Part shown: positions 50,850-60,609 of the stretch, one piece after another
Numbering within the stretch: the first letter of the stretch is position 1
Layout of the letters: every line of letters starts with the position of its first letter
NCBI GenBank assembly: GCA_910587775.1
Contig: CAJUNF010000001.1
Location: 1 to 64,000 of the forward strand
From: an uncultured Bacilli bacterium
GTDB lineage: Bacteria; Bacillota_I; Bacilli_A; RF39; UBA660
Direction: 5' to 3'
DNA: 64,000 nt
Made by a program: the position numbers and the translations under genes
The notes under the pieces: generated by a model
What the model was told of the DNA's origin: nothing
Seen by the model: the letters and a program-made list of their open reading frames with translations, nothing else
Database searches by the model: none

Positions 50850-51533
50850 CTAGTTATTAATTGTTGCTAGAATTCTATTTGATATTTCTTTATGACCTTT
50901 GTAATTTAAATAATAACTGTTGTTTAAAAGAAAAAATTGTGGATTTTCTATCAAGTTTTCTGTATCAATATAAATTATATGATATTTTGTAGCTATACTT
51001 TTTAAATGAGAATTAATACTATTTAATTCTTCATCTGTAATATTATATGCTTTGTAAAGTCCTAATAAATATATTTTTTTATCATTAAAATTGCGAATTA
51101 GTTTTAGCATATGTTCTATATCTTTTTTATAATCTTCAATTTCTTTTGTCGGAATATTGGCTTTTAGAGACATATTGGCTAATTCATCTAATCCAATCCC
51201 AATTGTAATAATAGAAGATTTAGATAACGCTTGTTGTATTGTAAGGTTTGCTTCTTCTAATAAATAATTATTTTCTATGGTTGTAATTAAGTTTTCAATA
51301 GTTTGATCCGTTTTAGAAAAACCAGAAATATATTTTTCTAATTTATGTTCTGATTCTAAATAGTCTCTTATGTAATCGTTATAGCTATATCCTTCTACAT
51401 TATAAGCTGTCATACCTGTTGCAATTCCATCACCAAGTGATAAAAAGTAAATGTTTTTATTTTCATTTTGTTGATAAATATAGAATGTTATTAAAATTCC
51501 AACTAATATAATTAGAAATATCTTTTTTTTCAT
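50850..51533 (-). CDS. SGNH/GDSL-hydrolase-like protein lacking the catalytic serine
   Basis: A signal anchor (4-20) is followed by a GDSL-like fold close to B. subtilis YpmR. Block I reads SLGDGIATG, with Gly (residue 36) where the nucleophile Ser belongs. Block III reads GIGLDEL rather than GxND, and block V is YKGHKEIS without the usual Asp. The protein is outside the membrane but probably not a normal esterase; it may bind a ligand. 227 aa. Standing downstream of murA suggests a wall role. Confidence 0.7.
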   Translation of the reverse strand: MKKKIFLIILVGILITFYIYQQNENKNIYFLSLGDGIATGMTAYNVEGYSYNDYIRDYLESEHKLEKYISGFSKTDQTIENLITTIENNYLLEEANLTIQQALSKSSIITIGIGLDELANMSLKANIPTKEIEDYKKDIEHMLKLIRNFNDKKIYLLGLYKAYNITDEELNSINSHLKSIATKYHIIYIDTENLIENPQFFLLNNSYYLNYKGHKEISNRILATINN

Positions 51534-51544
51534 ATTTCCCCCAA

Positions 51545-51571
51545 AAGAAAAGTAGAGACTCTTCTCTACTA
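51545..51571 (-). terminator. Terminator after murA
   Basis: AGTAGAGA and TCTCTACT (51551-51558, 51563-51570) pair around 4 bases, then TTTTCTTTT on the minus strand. Confidence 0.75.
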
Positions 51572-52825
51572 ATTTATGTCATGTAATTCGATTTTAGCAC
51601 CCACATTTGTTAACTTTTCTACTATTTTCTCGTATCCCCTTAAGATATGATCAGCGTCATTTATAATTGTATTACCTTCTGCAATTAATCCTGCAATTAC
51701 TAAAGATGCACCAGCTCTAAGATCAGATGCTACTACTGTTTGCCCATGTAAATTTGTTGGGCCATTTATGTATATAGTTTGTTCTTTAACTGTCATATCT
51801 GCTCCCATTTTATTTAAATATGGAACATGTCCCATACGATTTTCATATATTGTTTCTTCAAAAATAGAAGTACCATTACATTGTGATAATAATACACTCA
51901 TAGGTTGACCCCAGTCCGTTACAAAACCAGGAAACACTAATGTTTTTACATTAATTGCTTTTAAAGATTCATGACCATGGATTGTAATTTCATTATCTTT
52001 TATATCCATTTGTACTCCAGAAGCTATTAATTTTGATAATAAAGCATCTAAATGTTCTTTTACAATATTAGTGATTTTAAGTTCTTTTCCAATTAGAGAT
52101 CCTAATATTAAATAAGTTCCTGCTTCAATACGATCAGGTAAAACTTCAATTTCTGCTTTGTGTAAATAATCTACACCATCAATTATAATTTTATCTGTTC
52201 CAGCTCCAGTAATTTTGGCTCCCATATTATTTAAAAAATTAGCAACGTTTATAATATCTGGCTCTTTAGCTGCATTTTCAATAATAGTTCTTCCTTTTGC
52301 TTTAGTTGCGGCAAGCATTATATTAATTGTTGCTCCAACACTTGCAAAATCAAGAGGAATTGTTGCACCTTTTAATTCTTCGGCATGTAATACGTATTTA
52401 TCATCTACTTCTTCAATTGTTGCACCTAATAATTGAAATCCTTTTAGGTGAAAATCGATTTTTCTATTCCCAATATTACACCCACCAGGAAAATAAATTT
52501 CAACATGTTTTTTTCTTCCTAAAAGGGCTCCCATAAAATAATAACTTGCACGTAATTTACTAGATAGTGATTCAGGTATTGTTGCATTTTCAATTTGAGA
52601 AGTATCAATTTCTAAAGTCGATCCATTTTCTGAAACTTTTCCATTTAATAGTTTTATTATCTCTACTAAAGCAGATTTGTCTGATATATTTGGGACATTT
52701 GTAATAGTTAGTTGTTCATCACATAAAATACTTGCGGGTATTAAGGCAACTGCAGCATTTTTCATTCCAGAAATAGCAATAGTACCAGAAAGAGTGTTTC
52801 CCCCTTCAATTTTAATTTGTTTCAT
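51569..52825 (-). CDS. murA: UDP-N-acetylglucosamine 1-carboxyvinyltransferase
   Basis: First committed step of peptidoglycan synthesis: transfer of enolpyruvate from PEP to UDP-GlcNAc. The 418-aa protein has SGMKNAAVALIPA with the PEP-binding Lys, the catalytic Cys in FPGGCNIGNRK (fosfomycin target), and DLRAGASLVIAGL near the end. Full length. GGTGAG precedes the ATG. Confidence 0.96.
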   Translation of the reverse strand: MKQIKIEGGNTLSGTIAISGMKNAAVALIPASILCDEQLTITNVPNISDKSALVEIIKLLNGKVSENGSTLEIDTSQIENATIPESLSSKLRASYYFMGALLGRKKHVEIYFPGGCNIGNRKIDFHLKGFQLLGATIEEVDDKYVLHAEELKGATIPLDFASVGATINIMLAATKAKGRTIIENAAKEPDIINVANFLNNMGAKITGAGTDKIIIDGVDYLHKAEIEVLPDRIEAGTYLILGSLIGKELKITNIVKEHLDALLSKLIASGVQMDIKDNEITIHGHESLKAINVKTLVFPGFVTDWGQPMSVLLSQCNGTSIFEETIYENRMGHVPYLNKMGADMTVKEQTIYINGPTNLHGQTVVASDLRAGASLVIAGLIAEGNTIINDADHILRGYEKIVEKLTNVGAKIELHDIN

Positions 52826-52892
52826 TTAAACTCACCTCGTTTATTCCTTTTTAATATATAAAAATAGATTCATTTTGTAAAGCTTTTTCCCT

Positions 52893-53429
52893 TTATTTCA
52901 ATAAATGAGAAATTCCAATCACTATTAAAAGTAATGCTCCAAAAAAACTAGCATATACTCCTAGTATTTTATTAGCGTATTTTCCAATTAATAATCCTAG
53001 TAATGTAAAGAAAAAACTTGTTATAGAAAATGTAAGCATTGCTAAAATGATGTTATTTGTTATAGCTGTTAATCCAAGTCCAGTAGAAAAAGCATCAATG
53101 GAAACACCAATAGCAAAGAAAAGCATTCCAAAAATACTAAAATCAATCGTAGTTTCTTCTTTTACAAATATTTCATATAGCATTTGACCTGCTATAAATA
53201 TTAAAATAATTCCTAGTAATAAATTACTGTTAATTTGAAAGAAGTTTCTTAAATTTTTGCCAATTATAATTCCCAAACAAGGCATGATAAAGTGCATAAT
53301 TCCTACTATACCTGATAAGGCTAGACTTTTTTTCTTTGAAAGACTACATGTACCTAAACCTAGAGATAGTGAAAATGTGTCCATACTTAAAGCAACTGCA
53401 ATTGTTAAAATTGTAATAATTTCAATCAT
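52893..53429 (-). CDS. MntP/YtaF-family membrane protein
   Basis: Six transmembrane helices in two inverted halves, each with the MntP pattern: ALSMDTFSLSLGLG and GVSIDAFSTGLGL. MntP is a manganese efflux pump, while the YtaF branch is sporulation-linked in Bacilli. Placement next to spoIIR leaves both open. ATG 53429 follows AGGGTGA; the GTG at 53441 lies inside it. No yybP-type riboswitch is seen. 178 aa. Confidence 0.85.
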   Translation of the reverse strand: MIEIITILTIAVALSMDTFSLSLGLGTCSLSKKKSLALSGIVGIMHFIMPCLGIIIGKNLRNFFQINSNLLLGIILIFIAGQMLYEIFVKEETTIDFSIFGMLFFAIGVSIDAFSTGLGLTAITNNIILAMLTFSITSFFFTLLGLLIGKYANKILGVYASFFGALLLIVIGISHLLK

Positions 53430-53471
53430 AAAAAAAGTCACCCTACCAAATTATATGGTAAGAAGACTATT

Positions 53472-53981
53472 TCATGATAAATATTTATCTAAAACGTTCT
53501 TTACAAAAAACTGGTATTCTACATTATCTAAATCTGTTTCTTCTGCTTCTAAAAGACATAGAGGCGGAAACATTACACACCACCAATTTTCTCCTAATCC
53601 ACTTCCTAAAGTAATAACTAATGATTCATATTTTCCTGCATCATATGTAATTCCTTTATATTCTTTTTCAGGAAATTCATTCATTCCATAATTCATTTCA
53701 AAATCTACATGATAATTATTTACGACATTTTGAATTAACGGAAGAGAATCTTGAATTAATTTTTCTGCTTCTTCTTTTGAATTTGCGGTAGCCATTAAAC
53801 GATTTAATTCTTTTTCTACTTCTTTTTTTATTTCCATTTTTAAAGATTGATCTTCTATTGAATTACTATTTGCAATCACCCGAAATCTAATAGAGTCATC
53901 TGGAATTAAAATTTGGCTTTGTTTATTTGTTACACAAATAACTACTGTTATAAAAAATAATATTAATATAATCTTTTTCAT
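53472..53981 (-). CDS. spoIIR: Stage II sporulation protein R
   Basis: SpoIIR is secreted from the forespore and triggers SpoIIGA to activate pro-sigma-E in the mother cell. The 169-aa protein has a signal anchor (~2-18), the family motif IRFRVIANSNS with SxEDQ, and WWCVMFPPLC near the C-terminus. ATG 53981 has AGGTG upstream; the ATG seven codons earlier does not. Confidence 0.95.
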   Translation of the reverse strand: MKKIILILFFITVVICVTNKQSQILIPDDSIRFRVIANSNSIEDQSLKMEIKKEVEKELNRLMATANSKEEAEKLIQDSLPLIQNVVNNYHVDFEMNYGMNEFPEKEYKGITYDAGKYESLVITLGSGLGENWWCVMFPPLCLLEAEETDLDNVEYQFFVKNVLDKYLS

Positions 53982-54013
53982 GATTTCACCTAAATTAATC
54001 ATGAATAGTCTTT

Positions 54014-55630
54014 TTACTTTTTATTCAATTTATTAGTATTTTCATAAAATTCTACAATTTTTTTATCATAATACATAACTTCTCCACTTGGTAAAAGTAA
54101 AATTCTTTCTATTCCCAAATTATCTACGAAAGCTGGATTATGACTAACTAATAACATGGATCCTTGATAATTTTTTAAAAATTCTGCAATAATAACTTGT
54201 GTTTCAGGATCTAAATGGTTTGTTGGCTCATCTAATAATAATAAATTGGCACCTGAAAGAGTTAATTTCGCAAGAGCTAATCTACTCCTTTCACCAGGAG
54301 ATAACACAGAAACTTTTTTATAGACATCATTATTTGAAAATAAGAAAGATCCCAAATGAGCTCTTAAAGCTCCTTCACTTAATCCATATTCTTTTAAATT
54401 TTCTAGTAAATTTTTATTTTGATCTAATGTCTCATGTTCTTGAGCATAATAACCGATTTTTGTTTTATCTGATAGTTTTATATTTCCTTGAAAATTTTCT
54501 AGTTGTTTTGAAATTAGTTTTAAAAGGGTCGTTTTCCCTGCACCGTTTTCTCCAACAATTAAAAATTTTTCTCCACGATAAATTTCAAAATTTATATTAT
54601 CGTATAATAAATTATTAGTGTATCCAAAAGACAAGTCTTCAATTTTTAATGGTATAGTACTACCAATATTATCTAATTTCATTTTAACTTTAACTAATTT
54701 ATCTGCTGGTCGTAACTCAATTTTCTTTTCTAATAGTTTATTTAATGTTTTTTCACGAGATTCAGCCATTCTTTTTCTTTTACCAGATGAGTTACTATAT
54801 AAGTTAACAATACTTTTTAATTTAGCAATCTCTTTTTGTTCTTTTTGATATTGCCCTTCTAATTGCTTTTCTTTTTCTTCTTTTTTTCTTTTATAATCAT
54901 CATAATTTCCAGAAATTAATTCCATTTTTTTTGATTTTTTATCAATCCATATAGTTTTATTTGTTACTTCATTTAAGAAAGATTGGTCATGAGAAATCAC
55001 TAATACCATTCCAGGATAATTTTTTAAATAATTAACAATTTGTTCTTTTGTTTCTAAATCTAAATGATTGGTTGGTTCATCTAAAAGGAGAATTTCAGGC
55101 TTACTATATAGTAATTTAGCAAAAGCAATTTTAGATTTTTGTCCCCCTGAACATTCTTTTAGCTTTTGATTCAAAAGATTATCTGGTATTTTTAACATTT
55201 CTATTAATCTTATTAAAATACTATCTGCTTCATAATAATCCCAATAATCTAATTCAGATTGCAAATATGAAATTCGTTTATTTATTTGCATATTATTTGG
55301 ATCTTCTGCCATTTTTAAATATAATTCATTAATTTCTTTTTCTATTTTTAGGATTGGTCGACCACTTAATAAATAATCAAATACAGTGATATCTAAATTT
55401 GGAATTTCATCTGTTATTACTTGTGGTAAATATGAGATTCGGTAATTTGGTTTTATTTTTATTTTTCCGTAATCTGGGGTTAATTCTTTTAATATTAATT
55501 TAAAAAAGGTACTTTTTCCAGCACCATTTACTCCTATTATCCCAATATGATCTTTATCATTTAATTCAATGGATACATCATCATAAATAAGTTCATCATT
55601 GTATGAAAATGTTAAATTAGTTATGTTCAT
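54014..55630 (-). CDS. ABC-F family ATPase, ribosome-associated
   Basis: Two ABC domains on one chain with no membrane part. Walker A motifs GVNGAGKST and GENGAGKTT, signatures CSGGQKSK and LSPGERSR, and two LLLLDEPTNHLD motifs. The linker between them (~240-310) is charged and helical (P-site tRNA interaction motif region). ABC-F proteins rescue stalled ribosomes or, in some, protect against antibiotics. The ydiF-like layout suggests a housekeeping translation factor. 538 aa. Confidence 0.93.
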   Translation of the reverse strand: MNITNLTFSYNDELIYDDVSIELNDKDHIGIIGVNGAGKSTFFKLILKELTPDYGKIKIKPNYRISYLPQVITDEIPNLDITVFDYLLSGRPILKIEKEINELYLKMAEDPNNMQINKRISYLQSELDYWDYYEADSILIRLIEMLKIPDNLLNQKLKECSGGQKSKIAFAKLLYSKPEILLLDEPTNHLDLETKEQIVNYLKNYPGMVLVISHDQSFLNEVTNKTIWIDKKSKKMELISGNYDDYKRKKEEKEKQLEGQYQKEQKEIAKLKSIVNLYSNSSGKRKRMAESREKTLNKLLEKKIELRPADKLVKVKMKLDNIGSTIPLKIEDLSFGYTNNLLYDNINFEIYRGEKFLIVGENGAGKTTLLKLISKQLENFQGNIKLSDKTKIGYYAQEHETLDQNKNLLENLKEYGLSEGALRAHLGSFLFSNNDVYKKVSVLSPGERSRLALAKLTLSGANLLLLDEPTNHLDPETQVIIAEFLKNYQGSMLLVSHNPAFVDNLGIERILLLPSGEVMYYDKKIVEFYENTNKLNKK

Positions 55631-56354
55631 CTTGGTTCCTTTCTAAGAATACAAATCGATCTCTATTTTGATAATCTTTTTCTAACGAGAACTGATATTC
55701 TGGTAATAATCTTTTATGTAAATCTTCTAAATCTTTTCCTTGCAAGCATCCTATTTCAAAAGCAATTAAATGTGGTTTTTTCTTTAATTTACTAATATTA
55801 TTCATTATAATCTCATAAAAATATAGACCATTTCTGTCTGCAAAAAGAGCATTTTGTGGCTCATATTTAGTTTCAATTCCAACAAATTCATCTTTTCTTA
55901 CATATGGTGGATTGCTTATTATAATATCATATTCTTCTAAATTAAAGTCCTCTATTTTAGAATTTATAAATGTAATCTCTGTATGATTTAATTTGGCATT
56001 TTCTTTTGCAACGTTTAAAGCTCTCTTGCTTATATCAATTGCTGTCATATTTATATTTAGATTCTTTTTTAAAGCAATTGCAATGCAGCCACTTCCTGTT
56101 CCTAAATCTAATGCTTTTTTAATTTTTTTATTTTGAAGTTTTTTTATTAATTTATCTACTAATAACTCTGTTTCAAAACGAGGAATTAAAACGTTCTCGT
56201 TTACTTGTATAATGCAATCATAAAAATCAACGTTTCCTATTAAATACTGAACTGGATAATTTTTTTTTATTTTATTTACAACTTTTTCTAATTGATTTGG
56301 ATATTTTTCTTTCAATAATTTCCAATCTATGTCACTTATATTTTCTGGTTTCAT
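55617..56354 (-). CDS. prmC: Release factor glutamine methyltransferase PrmC, shortened N-domain
   Basis: PrmC methylates the Gln of the GGQ motif in RF1 and RF2 and is encoded here just past prfA. The SAM-binding ALDLGTGSGCIAIAL and catalytic SNPPYVRKDE are intact. The N-terminal helical domain is shorter than in E. coli (245 aa against ~277). ATG 56354 follows AAGG; an in-frame TTG at 56366 is less likely. It overlaps ABC-F by 14 bases and starts one base after a 31-aa ORF. Confidence 0.92.
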   Translation of the reverse strand: MKPENISDIDWKLLKEKYPNQLEKVVNKIKKNYPVQYLIGNVDFYDCIIQVNENVLIPRFETELLVDKLIKKLQNKKIKKALDLGTGSGCIAIALKKNLNINMTAIDISKRALNVAKENAKLNHTEITFINSKIEDFNLEEYDIIISNPPYVRKDEFVGIETKYEPQNALFADRNGLYFYEIIMNNISKLKKKPHLIAFEIGCLQGKDLEDLHKRLLPEYQFSLEKDYQNRDRFVFLERNQDEHN

Positions 56355-56355
56355 A

Positions 56356-56451
56356 TTAACCTTCAATTTTTGATTTTATATCTTTTATAATACTCTTATA
56401 TATATCATCCCTATCCAAGGCAGTATTATAAATTGAATATTTTTCTTTCAT
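56356..56451 (-). CDS. Small 31-aa ORF coupled to prmC
   Basis: ATG 56451 opens a 31-codon frame (MKEKYSIYNTALDRDDIYKS...) that stops 1 base before the prmC ATG, with a purine-rich AGAGAGAT before its start. The position suggests a leader peptide or the last piece of a lost gene. A function cannot be assigned. Confidence 0.35.
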   Translation of the reverse strand: MKEKYSIYNTALDRDDIYKSIIKDIKSKIEG

Positions 56452-56482
56452 TTTTATCTCTCTTTTCTCTTGTATTATAAAG

Positions 56483-56532
56483 AAAAAAGAAAGTTAAGGC
56501 AATCTATTTCTCACCAGCTAACTTTCTTTTTA
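56483..56532 (-). terminator. Hairpin terminator at the end of prfA
   Basis: On the minus strand AAAGAAAGTTAGCTGG pairs imperfectly with CCTTAACTTTCTTT, followed by TTTT. It overlaps the final prfA codons. Confidence 0.65.
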
Positions 56533-57571
56533 AGTCTTCTGTTATCAACGCTTCAATAATTGGTTCTACTTCTCCATCCATTACACGATCTAAGCTCATT
56601 ACCGAAAAATTAATCCGATGATCTGTAACTCTATTTTGTGGATAGTTGTAAGTTCTAATTTTTTCAGAACGATCTCCTGTACCAATTTTACTTTTTCTTT
56701 CACTTCCTAATGATGCTTCTTTTTCTTGATTTAAATTATCAAATAATTTAATTTTTAATAGTTTCATTGCTTTATCTTTATTTTTTAATTGGCTTCTTTC
56801 ATTTTGACAAGTTACTACTGTATTAGTTGGTAAGTGAGTAATTCGAACTGCCGAGTTAGATGTATTTACAGATTGTCCACCTGCTCCACTACTATGGTAA
56901 ACATCAATTTTTAAATCACTTTCTTTAATCTCTATATCTACATCTTCTACTTCAGGCATTACTAAAACTGTAGCTGTTGAAGTATGGACTCTTCCTGCAG
57001 TTTCAGTTACTGGAACTCTTTGTACACGATGTGCTCCACTTTCATATTTTAATTTAGAATAAACATTTTCCCCTTTGATCATGCATTCTACATTTGAAAA
57101 TCCTCCACTTGTTCCAGGAATTTCATGAATCATTTCTATTTTCCAACCATTTTTCTCAGCATAATAAGTATACATTCTTAGTAAATCTCCAGCGAAAATA
57201 TTAGCTTCATCTCCACCAGCTGCACCACGAATTTCCATAATAACATTTTTACCATCATTCTCATCTTTAGGAATCAAAAGTAATTCTAATTCATGATTTA
57301 ATTTTTCTAGTTTTTCTGTATTTTCTGATAATTCTATTTCAGCCATTTCTTTTAATTCCGGATCTTGTATTAAAGTTTTTGCTTCTTCAATGTGTTCTTT
57401 TGTTTTTTTATATTCTTCGTATTTTTCTACTGTTTCTTTTAAATCACTTTGTTCTTTTGATAACTTTTTTACTTTATTAAAATCAGACATAACATCTGGA
57501 TCCATTAGTTCTTTGCTAATTAATTGGTATCTTTCTAAAATAGATTCTAATCTTGTTTCCATGTAGTCCAT
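56504..57571 (-). CDS. prfA: Peptide chain release factor 1
   Basis: RF1 reads UAA and UAG. The 355-aa protein has the PxT-type recognition loop (VPVTETAGRVHTS) and GGQ in SGAGGQSVNTSNSA, the same core as RF2. The first ~100 residues are the helical domain. It is grouped with prmC, its modifying enzyme, and follows rpoE. Confidence 0.97.
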   Translation of the reverse strand: MDYMETRLESILERYQLISKELMDPDVMSDFNKVKKLSKEQSDLKETVEKYEEYKKTKEHIEEAKTLIQDPELKEMAEIELSENTEKLEKLNHELELLLIPKDENDGKNVIMEIRGAAGGDEANIFAGDLLRMYTYYAEKNGWKIEMIHEIPGTSGGFSNVECMIKGENVYSKLKYESGAHRVQRVPVTETAGRVHTSTATVLVMPEVEDVDIEIKESDLKIDVYHSSGAGGQSVNTSNSAVRITHLPTNTVVTCQNERSQLKNKDKAMKLLKIKLFDNLNQEKEASLGSERKSKIGTGDRSEKIRTYNYPQNRVTDHRINFSVMSLDRVMDGEVEPIIEALITEDLKRKLAGEK

Positions 57572-57590
57572 CCTTTCTTTTTAGGGCTGG

Positions 57591-58013
57591 TTATAGATTT
57601 TCTCCTTCTTCATCTTCATCGATTACGACAAGATCTTTTAAATCTTCATCAGAGTCATCATCTTCCTCTTCATCATAGAAATCATTATCTTCATTTTCTT
57701 CGTCTTCTTCATCTGCTTCTTCTACAAATACTTCATCATCATCTTCATCGATAACTACTTTTTCACTATGTTTTTCTTTTAAATCCCAGTATCCGTCTGT
57801 TAGCATTGTAAATCTTTTATCGGTTGTTAAAATTTCAAAGAAATCAGCGATACGATCTTCAAATTCGCGTTCACTTAAACCTAAGGTATCACAAACTTTT
57901 TTGAACAGATCATTAATTTTCATTTTCTTATTTGCATCTTGTAAAATCAAGTATGCTATATCATCATAACTCATTAACTCTAATTCTTCTTTAGAAATAT
58001 CTTTTAGTTTCAT
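57591..58013 (-). CDS. rpoE: RNA polymerase delta subunit
   Basis: The 140-aa protein has the winged-helix (HARE-HTH) domain (1-~70), MKLKDISKEELELMSY to FTMLTDGYWDL, and a very acidic disordered tail (~75-140) of Asp and Glu. Delta helps RNA polymerase recycle and increases promoter selectivity in Bacilli; it is absent from most Clostridia. AGGAGG precedes the ATG. Confidence 0.95.
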   Translation of the reverse strand: MKLKDISKEELELMSYDDIAYLILQDANKKMKINDLFKKVCDTLGLSEREFEDRIADFFEILTTDKRFTMLTDGYWDLKEKHSEKVVIDEDDDEVFVEEADEEDEENEDNDFYDEEEDDDSDEDLKDLVVIDEDEEGENL

Positions 58014-58157
58014 TTTTTATTCCTCCTAAAATTAATCGTCTATAATAGGTTATAAAAACCGTTCAACATTATACGATATTTTTTTATTTTTATGATTTTT
58101 TTTATTTCAATAATCATTCTACGCCATTATATGCAATAATTGTTGTTCTGTCTATCC

Positions 58158-58499
58158 TTAATTGATAAAATTAATAATTATTTTACTCTTTTCATCTTCT
58201 GTTTCAATTACATAATGAATTTCTAGATTATTTTTTTCATAAATCCAATTTGAATCATCTACTATAATGTCAAAATTCCCTGGAATTTCTTTTAGTTTAT
58301 AACTACATTTTTCATTTTCAACATCTAGTATGAAACAAAATTCATCCGACTCTCTTTTAAATATTTTTTTTGTACAATCAATGTAGTGATCAAAATTTTC
58401 TAATTTAAAATGAATTATATTATCATTCTTTTCATAAGTAATATTATTTTCTTCCAACATGATTTGATCATTTTTTAAAAGCTTTATATTTAAGAACAA
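58158..58499 (-). CDS. Small beta-rich protein, possibly YwiB-like (DUF1934)
   Basis: The 113-aa protein is predicted mainly beta, acidic, with no signal. It has FKRESDEFCFILDVENEKCSYKL split over two strands and IEIHYVIET-like alternation near the end, reminiscent of the lipocalin-like YwiB/DUF1934 proteins often found near rpoE. The match is weak. GGAGGG is placed for the ATG. Confidence 0.5.
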   Translation of the reverse strand: MFLNIKLLKNDQIMLEENNITYEKNDNIIHFKLENFDHYIDCTKKIFKRESDEFCFILDVENEKCSYKLKEIPGNFDIIVDDSNWIYEKNNLEIHYVIETEDEKSKIIINFIN

Positions 58500-58645
58500 T
58501 AATAGCCCTCCTTTTTTCTTTCCGAATTATAGCATAGTGAATCTAGATCTGCAATCTCTTTTTTTATAATATTTTTATTGCAATATTTTTAAAATTTTAG
58601 GGATAATTTAACGAAAAGAAATCATAATAATTTTAGGTGGGTCAC

Positions 58646-60580
58646 ATGAAAAGAAAATTGATATTTAGTGGACGTTTGACTCTATTTATTTTACTTGCAG
58701 GAATTGTAAGTCTTATTGGAATTTATACTTATGCATTTTTTAGCCCTAGGTTGGAACTAACTAACTTGGGAAAACTTTATTTATATGATAATAATGAACA
58801 ATTAGTTTTTCAAGGTACAAAGGGGCAAGAATGGGTTTCTTTAGAAGATATGTCTGAGAATTTAATTCATGCAGTTATTAGTGTGGAGGATAAAAACTTT
58901 TATCATCATCATGGATTTGATTATTTTCGTATTGGAAAAGCTCTTTTAACTAATTTTGTTAAAAATACTAGACAAGGAGCTTCCACAATAAGCCAACAAT
59001 ATGTTAAAAATATGTTTCTAACTTTTGATCAGACATGGAAAAGAAAAATTGAAGAAGCTTTTTTAACGGTTGAGTTAGAAGTTCACTATTCAAAAGATGA
59101 TATTTTAGAGGGATATATTAATACAATCAATTATGGTGAAGGAAATTATGGAATTGGTAGTGCGAGTCAATATTATTTTAATAAATCTGCTAAAGATTTA
59201 ACACTTGAGGAAGCTTTAATGTTAGCAGGTATTCCAAAAAGTCCTAATCGTTTTAACCCTGTGGTTGATTATGATGCCTGTATTAGAAGAGCTAAAATAG
59301 TTGCTAGAGCAATGAAAGATAATAAATACATTAGTGATGAAGTTTATAACCATTTATTTGAAAATAAAATTGAAATTTATGGAAAAGATGAGCAAAATCA
59401 TTCTCAAATGATTCAATATTACCAAGATGCGGTTTTAAATGAATTAAAAAGTATTAGTGGTATTCCAAGTAGTTTGATGGATGCTGGTGGATTAAAGATA
59501 TATACTACACTTGATAGTTCTGCTCAAAAAAATATGGAAGAATCTATAAAATCAAATATAGGATCGGAAGATTTACAAATTGCAAGCGTTTTGATTCATC
59601 CAAATACTGGAGGTGTACTAGCACTTACTGGTGGATTTGATTATTCCAAAAGTCAATATAACCGTGCTACACAGTCAAAAAGACAAGTAGGAAGTACTAT
59701 GAAACCATTTCTTTATTATGCAGCATTAGAAAACGGATTGACTTCATCTTCTACTTTTTATAGCAGTGAAACGACTTTTACGTTTTCAAACAATAAAACT
59801 TATAGTCCATCTAATTATAATCAAATTTATGCAAATAAAGATATTACTATGGCCGCTGCTTTAGCATATTCTGATAATATATACGCTGTAAAAACTCATT
59901 TATTTTTAGGAGAAGAGGCATTAGTAGATATTGCTAAAAAAGTAGGAATCGATGGATCTTTACAAGCAAATCCTTCTCTTGCTTTAGGAACTAGTGAACT
60001 TAATATGATGGACTTTGCTCATGGTTATTCTACTCTTGCGAGTGGTGGATTTAAGCGAGATTTGTATTTTATTGAAAAAATAGTAGATATGGAAGGAAAT
60101 TTAATATATCAGCATAAACAAAAAAAAGAAATGGTACTTAATAGTAATTATGTATATATATTAAATGAAATGCTAACTAATACTACTAATTCTGCTTTTA
60201 ATTCCTATACAACTCCTACTGCTTTATCTTTGAGTGTTAAAATGTCTCGTAAATACGCTTTAAAAACAGGAACTACTAATACTGATTGCTGGAGTGTTGG
60301 ATATACACCTGATGCTTTAAGCTTAGTTTGGGTTGGTAAAGATGATAGTTCAGAAGTTGGGAGTATTGCAAGTAGAATTTCTAAAAATGTATGGTTAGAA
60401 ACAATGGAAGGATATTTAAAAGATAAAGACCCAATTTGGTATGAAACCCCTCGTAACGTTGTAGGACTTGTCAAAGATGCTATTACAGGACATGAAGTAA
60501 TTGATAAAAAAAATTCTACTATTTTTTATTATGAAAAGGGAACTGAATTAAATAGTATTACTGTAAATCAAACAGAATAA
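58646..60580 (+). CDS. Class A penicillin-binding protein (transglycosylase plus transpeptidase)
   Basis: One N-terminal membrane helix (~9-32), a glycosyltransferase-51 domain with VISVEDKNFYHHHG, GASTISQQYVKN and the KSPNRFNP region, then a penicillin-binding transpeptidase domain with STMKPF (nucleophile Ser), SDN (YSDNIYAV) and KTGT (LKTGTTNTD). It polymerises and cross-links peptidoglycan outside the membrane. ATG 58646 has AGGTGGG before it; the GTG at 58637 lies in that site. Close to PBP1A/2D types. 644 aa. Confidence 0.95.
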   Translation: MKRKLIFSGRLTLFILLAGIVSLIGIYTYAFFSPRLELTNLGKLYLYDNNEQLVFQGTKGQEWVSLEDMSENLIHAVISVEDKNFYHHHGFDYFRIGKALLTNFVKNTRQGASTISQQYVKNMFLTFDQTWKRKIEEAFLTVELEVHYSKDDILEGYINTINYGEGNYGIGSASQYYFNKSAKDLTLEEALMLAGIPKSPNRFNPVVDYDACIRRAKIVARAMKDNKYISDEVYNHLFENKIEIYGKDEQNHSQMIQYYQDAVLNELKSISGIPSSLMDAGGLKIYTTLDSSAQKNMEESIKSNIGSEDLQIASVLIHPNTGGVLALTGGFDYSKSQYNRATQSKRQVGSTMKPFLYYAALENGLTSSSTFYSSETTFTFSNNKTYSPSNYNQIYANKDITMAAALAYSDNIYAVKTHLFLGEEALVDIAKKVGIDGSLQANPSLALGTSELNMMDFAHGYSTLASGGFKRDLYFIEKIVDMEGNLIYQHKQKKEMVLNSNYVYILNEMLTNTTNSAFNSYTTPTALSLSVKMSRKYALKTGTTNTDCWSVGYTPDALSLVWVGKDDSSEVGSIASRISKNVWLETMEGYLKDKDPIWYETPRNVVGLVKDAITGHEVIDKKNSTIFYYEKGTELNSITVNQTE

Positions 60581-60607
60581 AATTTATATGTTTTTCTGTT
60601 TTTTTTA
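60570..60607 (+). terminator. Terminator after the class A PBP
   Basis: AACAGA and TCTGTT (60571-60576, 60595-60600) pair around an 18-base loop, followed by T6. Confidence 0.5.
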
Positions 60608-60609
60608 CT

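Noticed and set aside
53446..53462. Inverted repeat TACCA/TGGTA before the MntP-like gene as a manganese riboswitch or MntR site
   Set aside because: Too short for yybP-ykoY, no T-run, and no match to MntR boxes I can name.
54199..54618. Plus-strand 139-codon frame inside the ABC-F gene
   Set aside because: Antisense shadow rich in Leu/His without a ribosome site.
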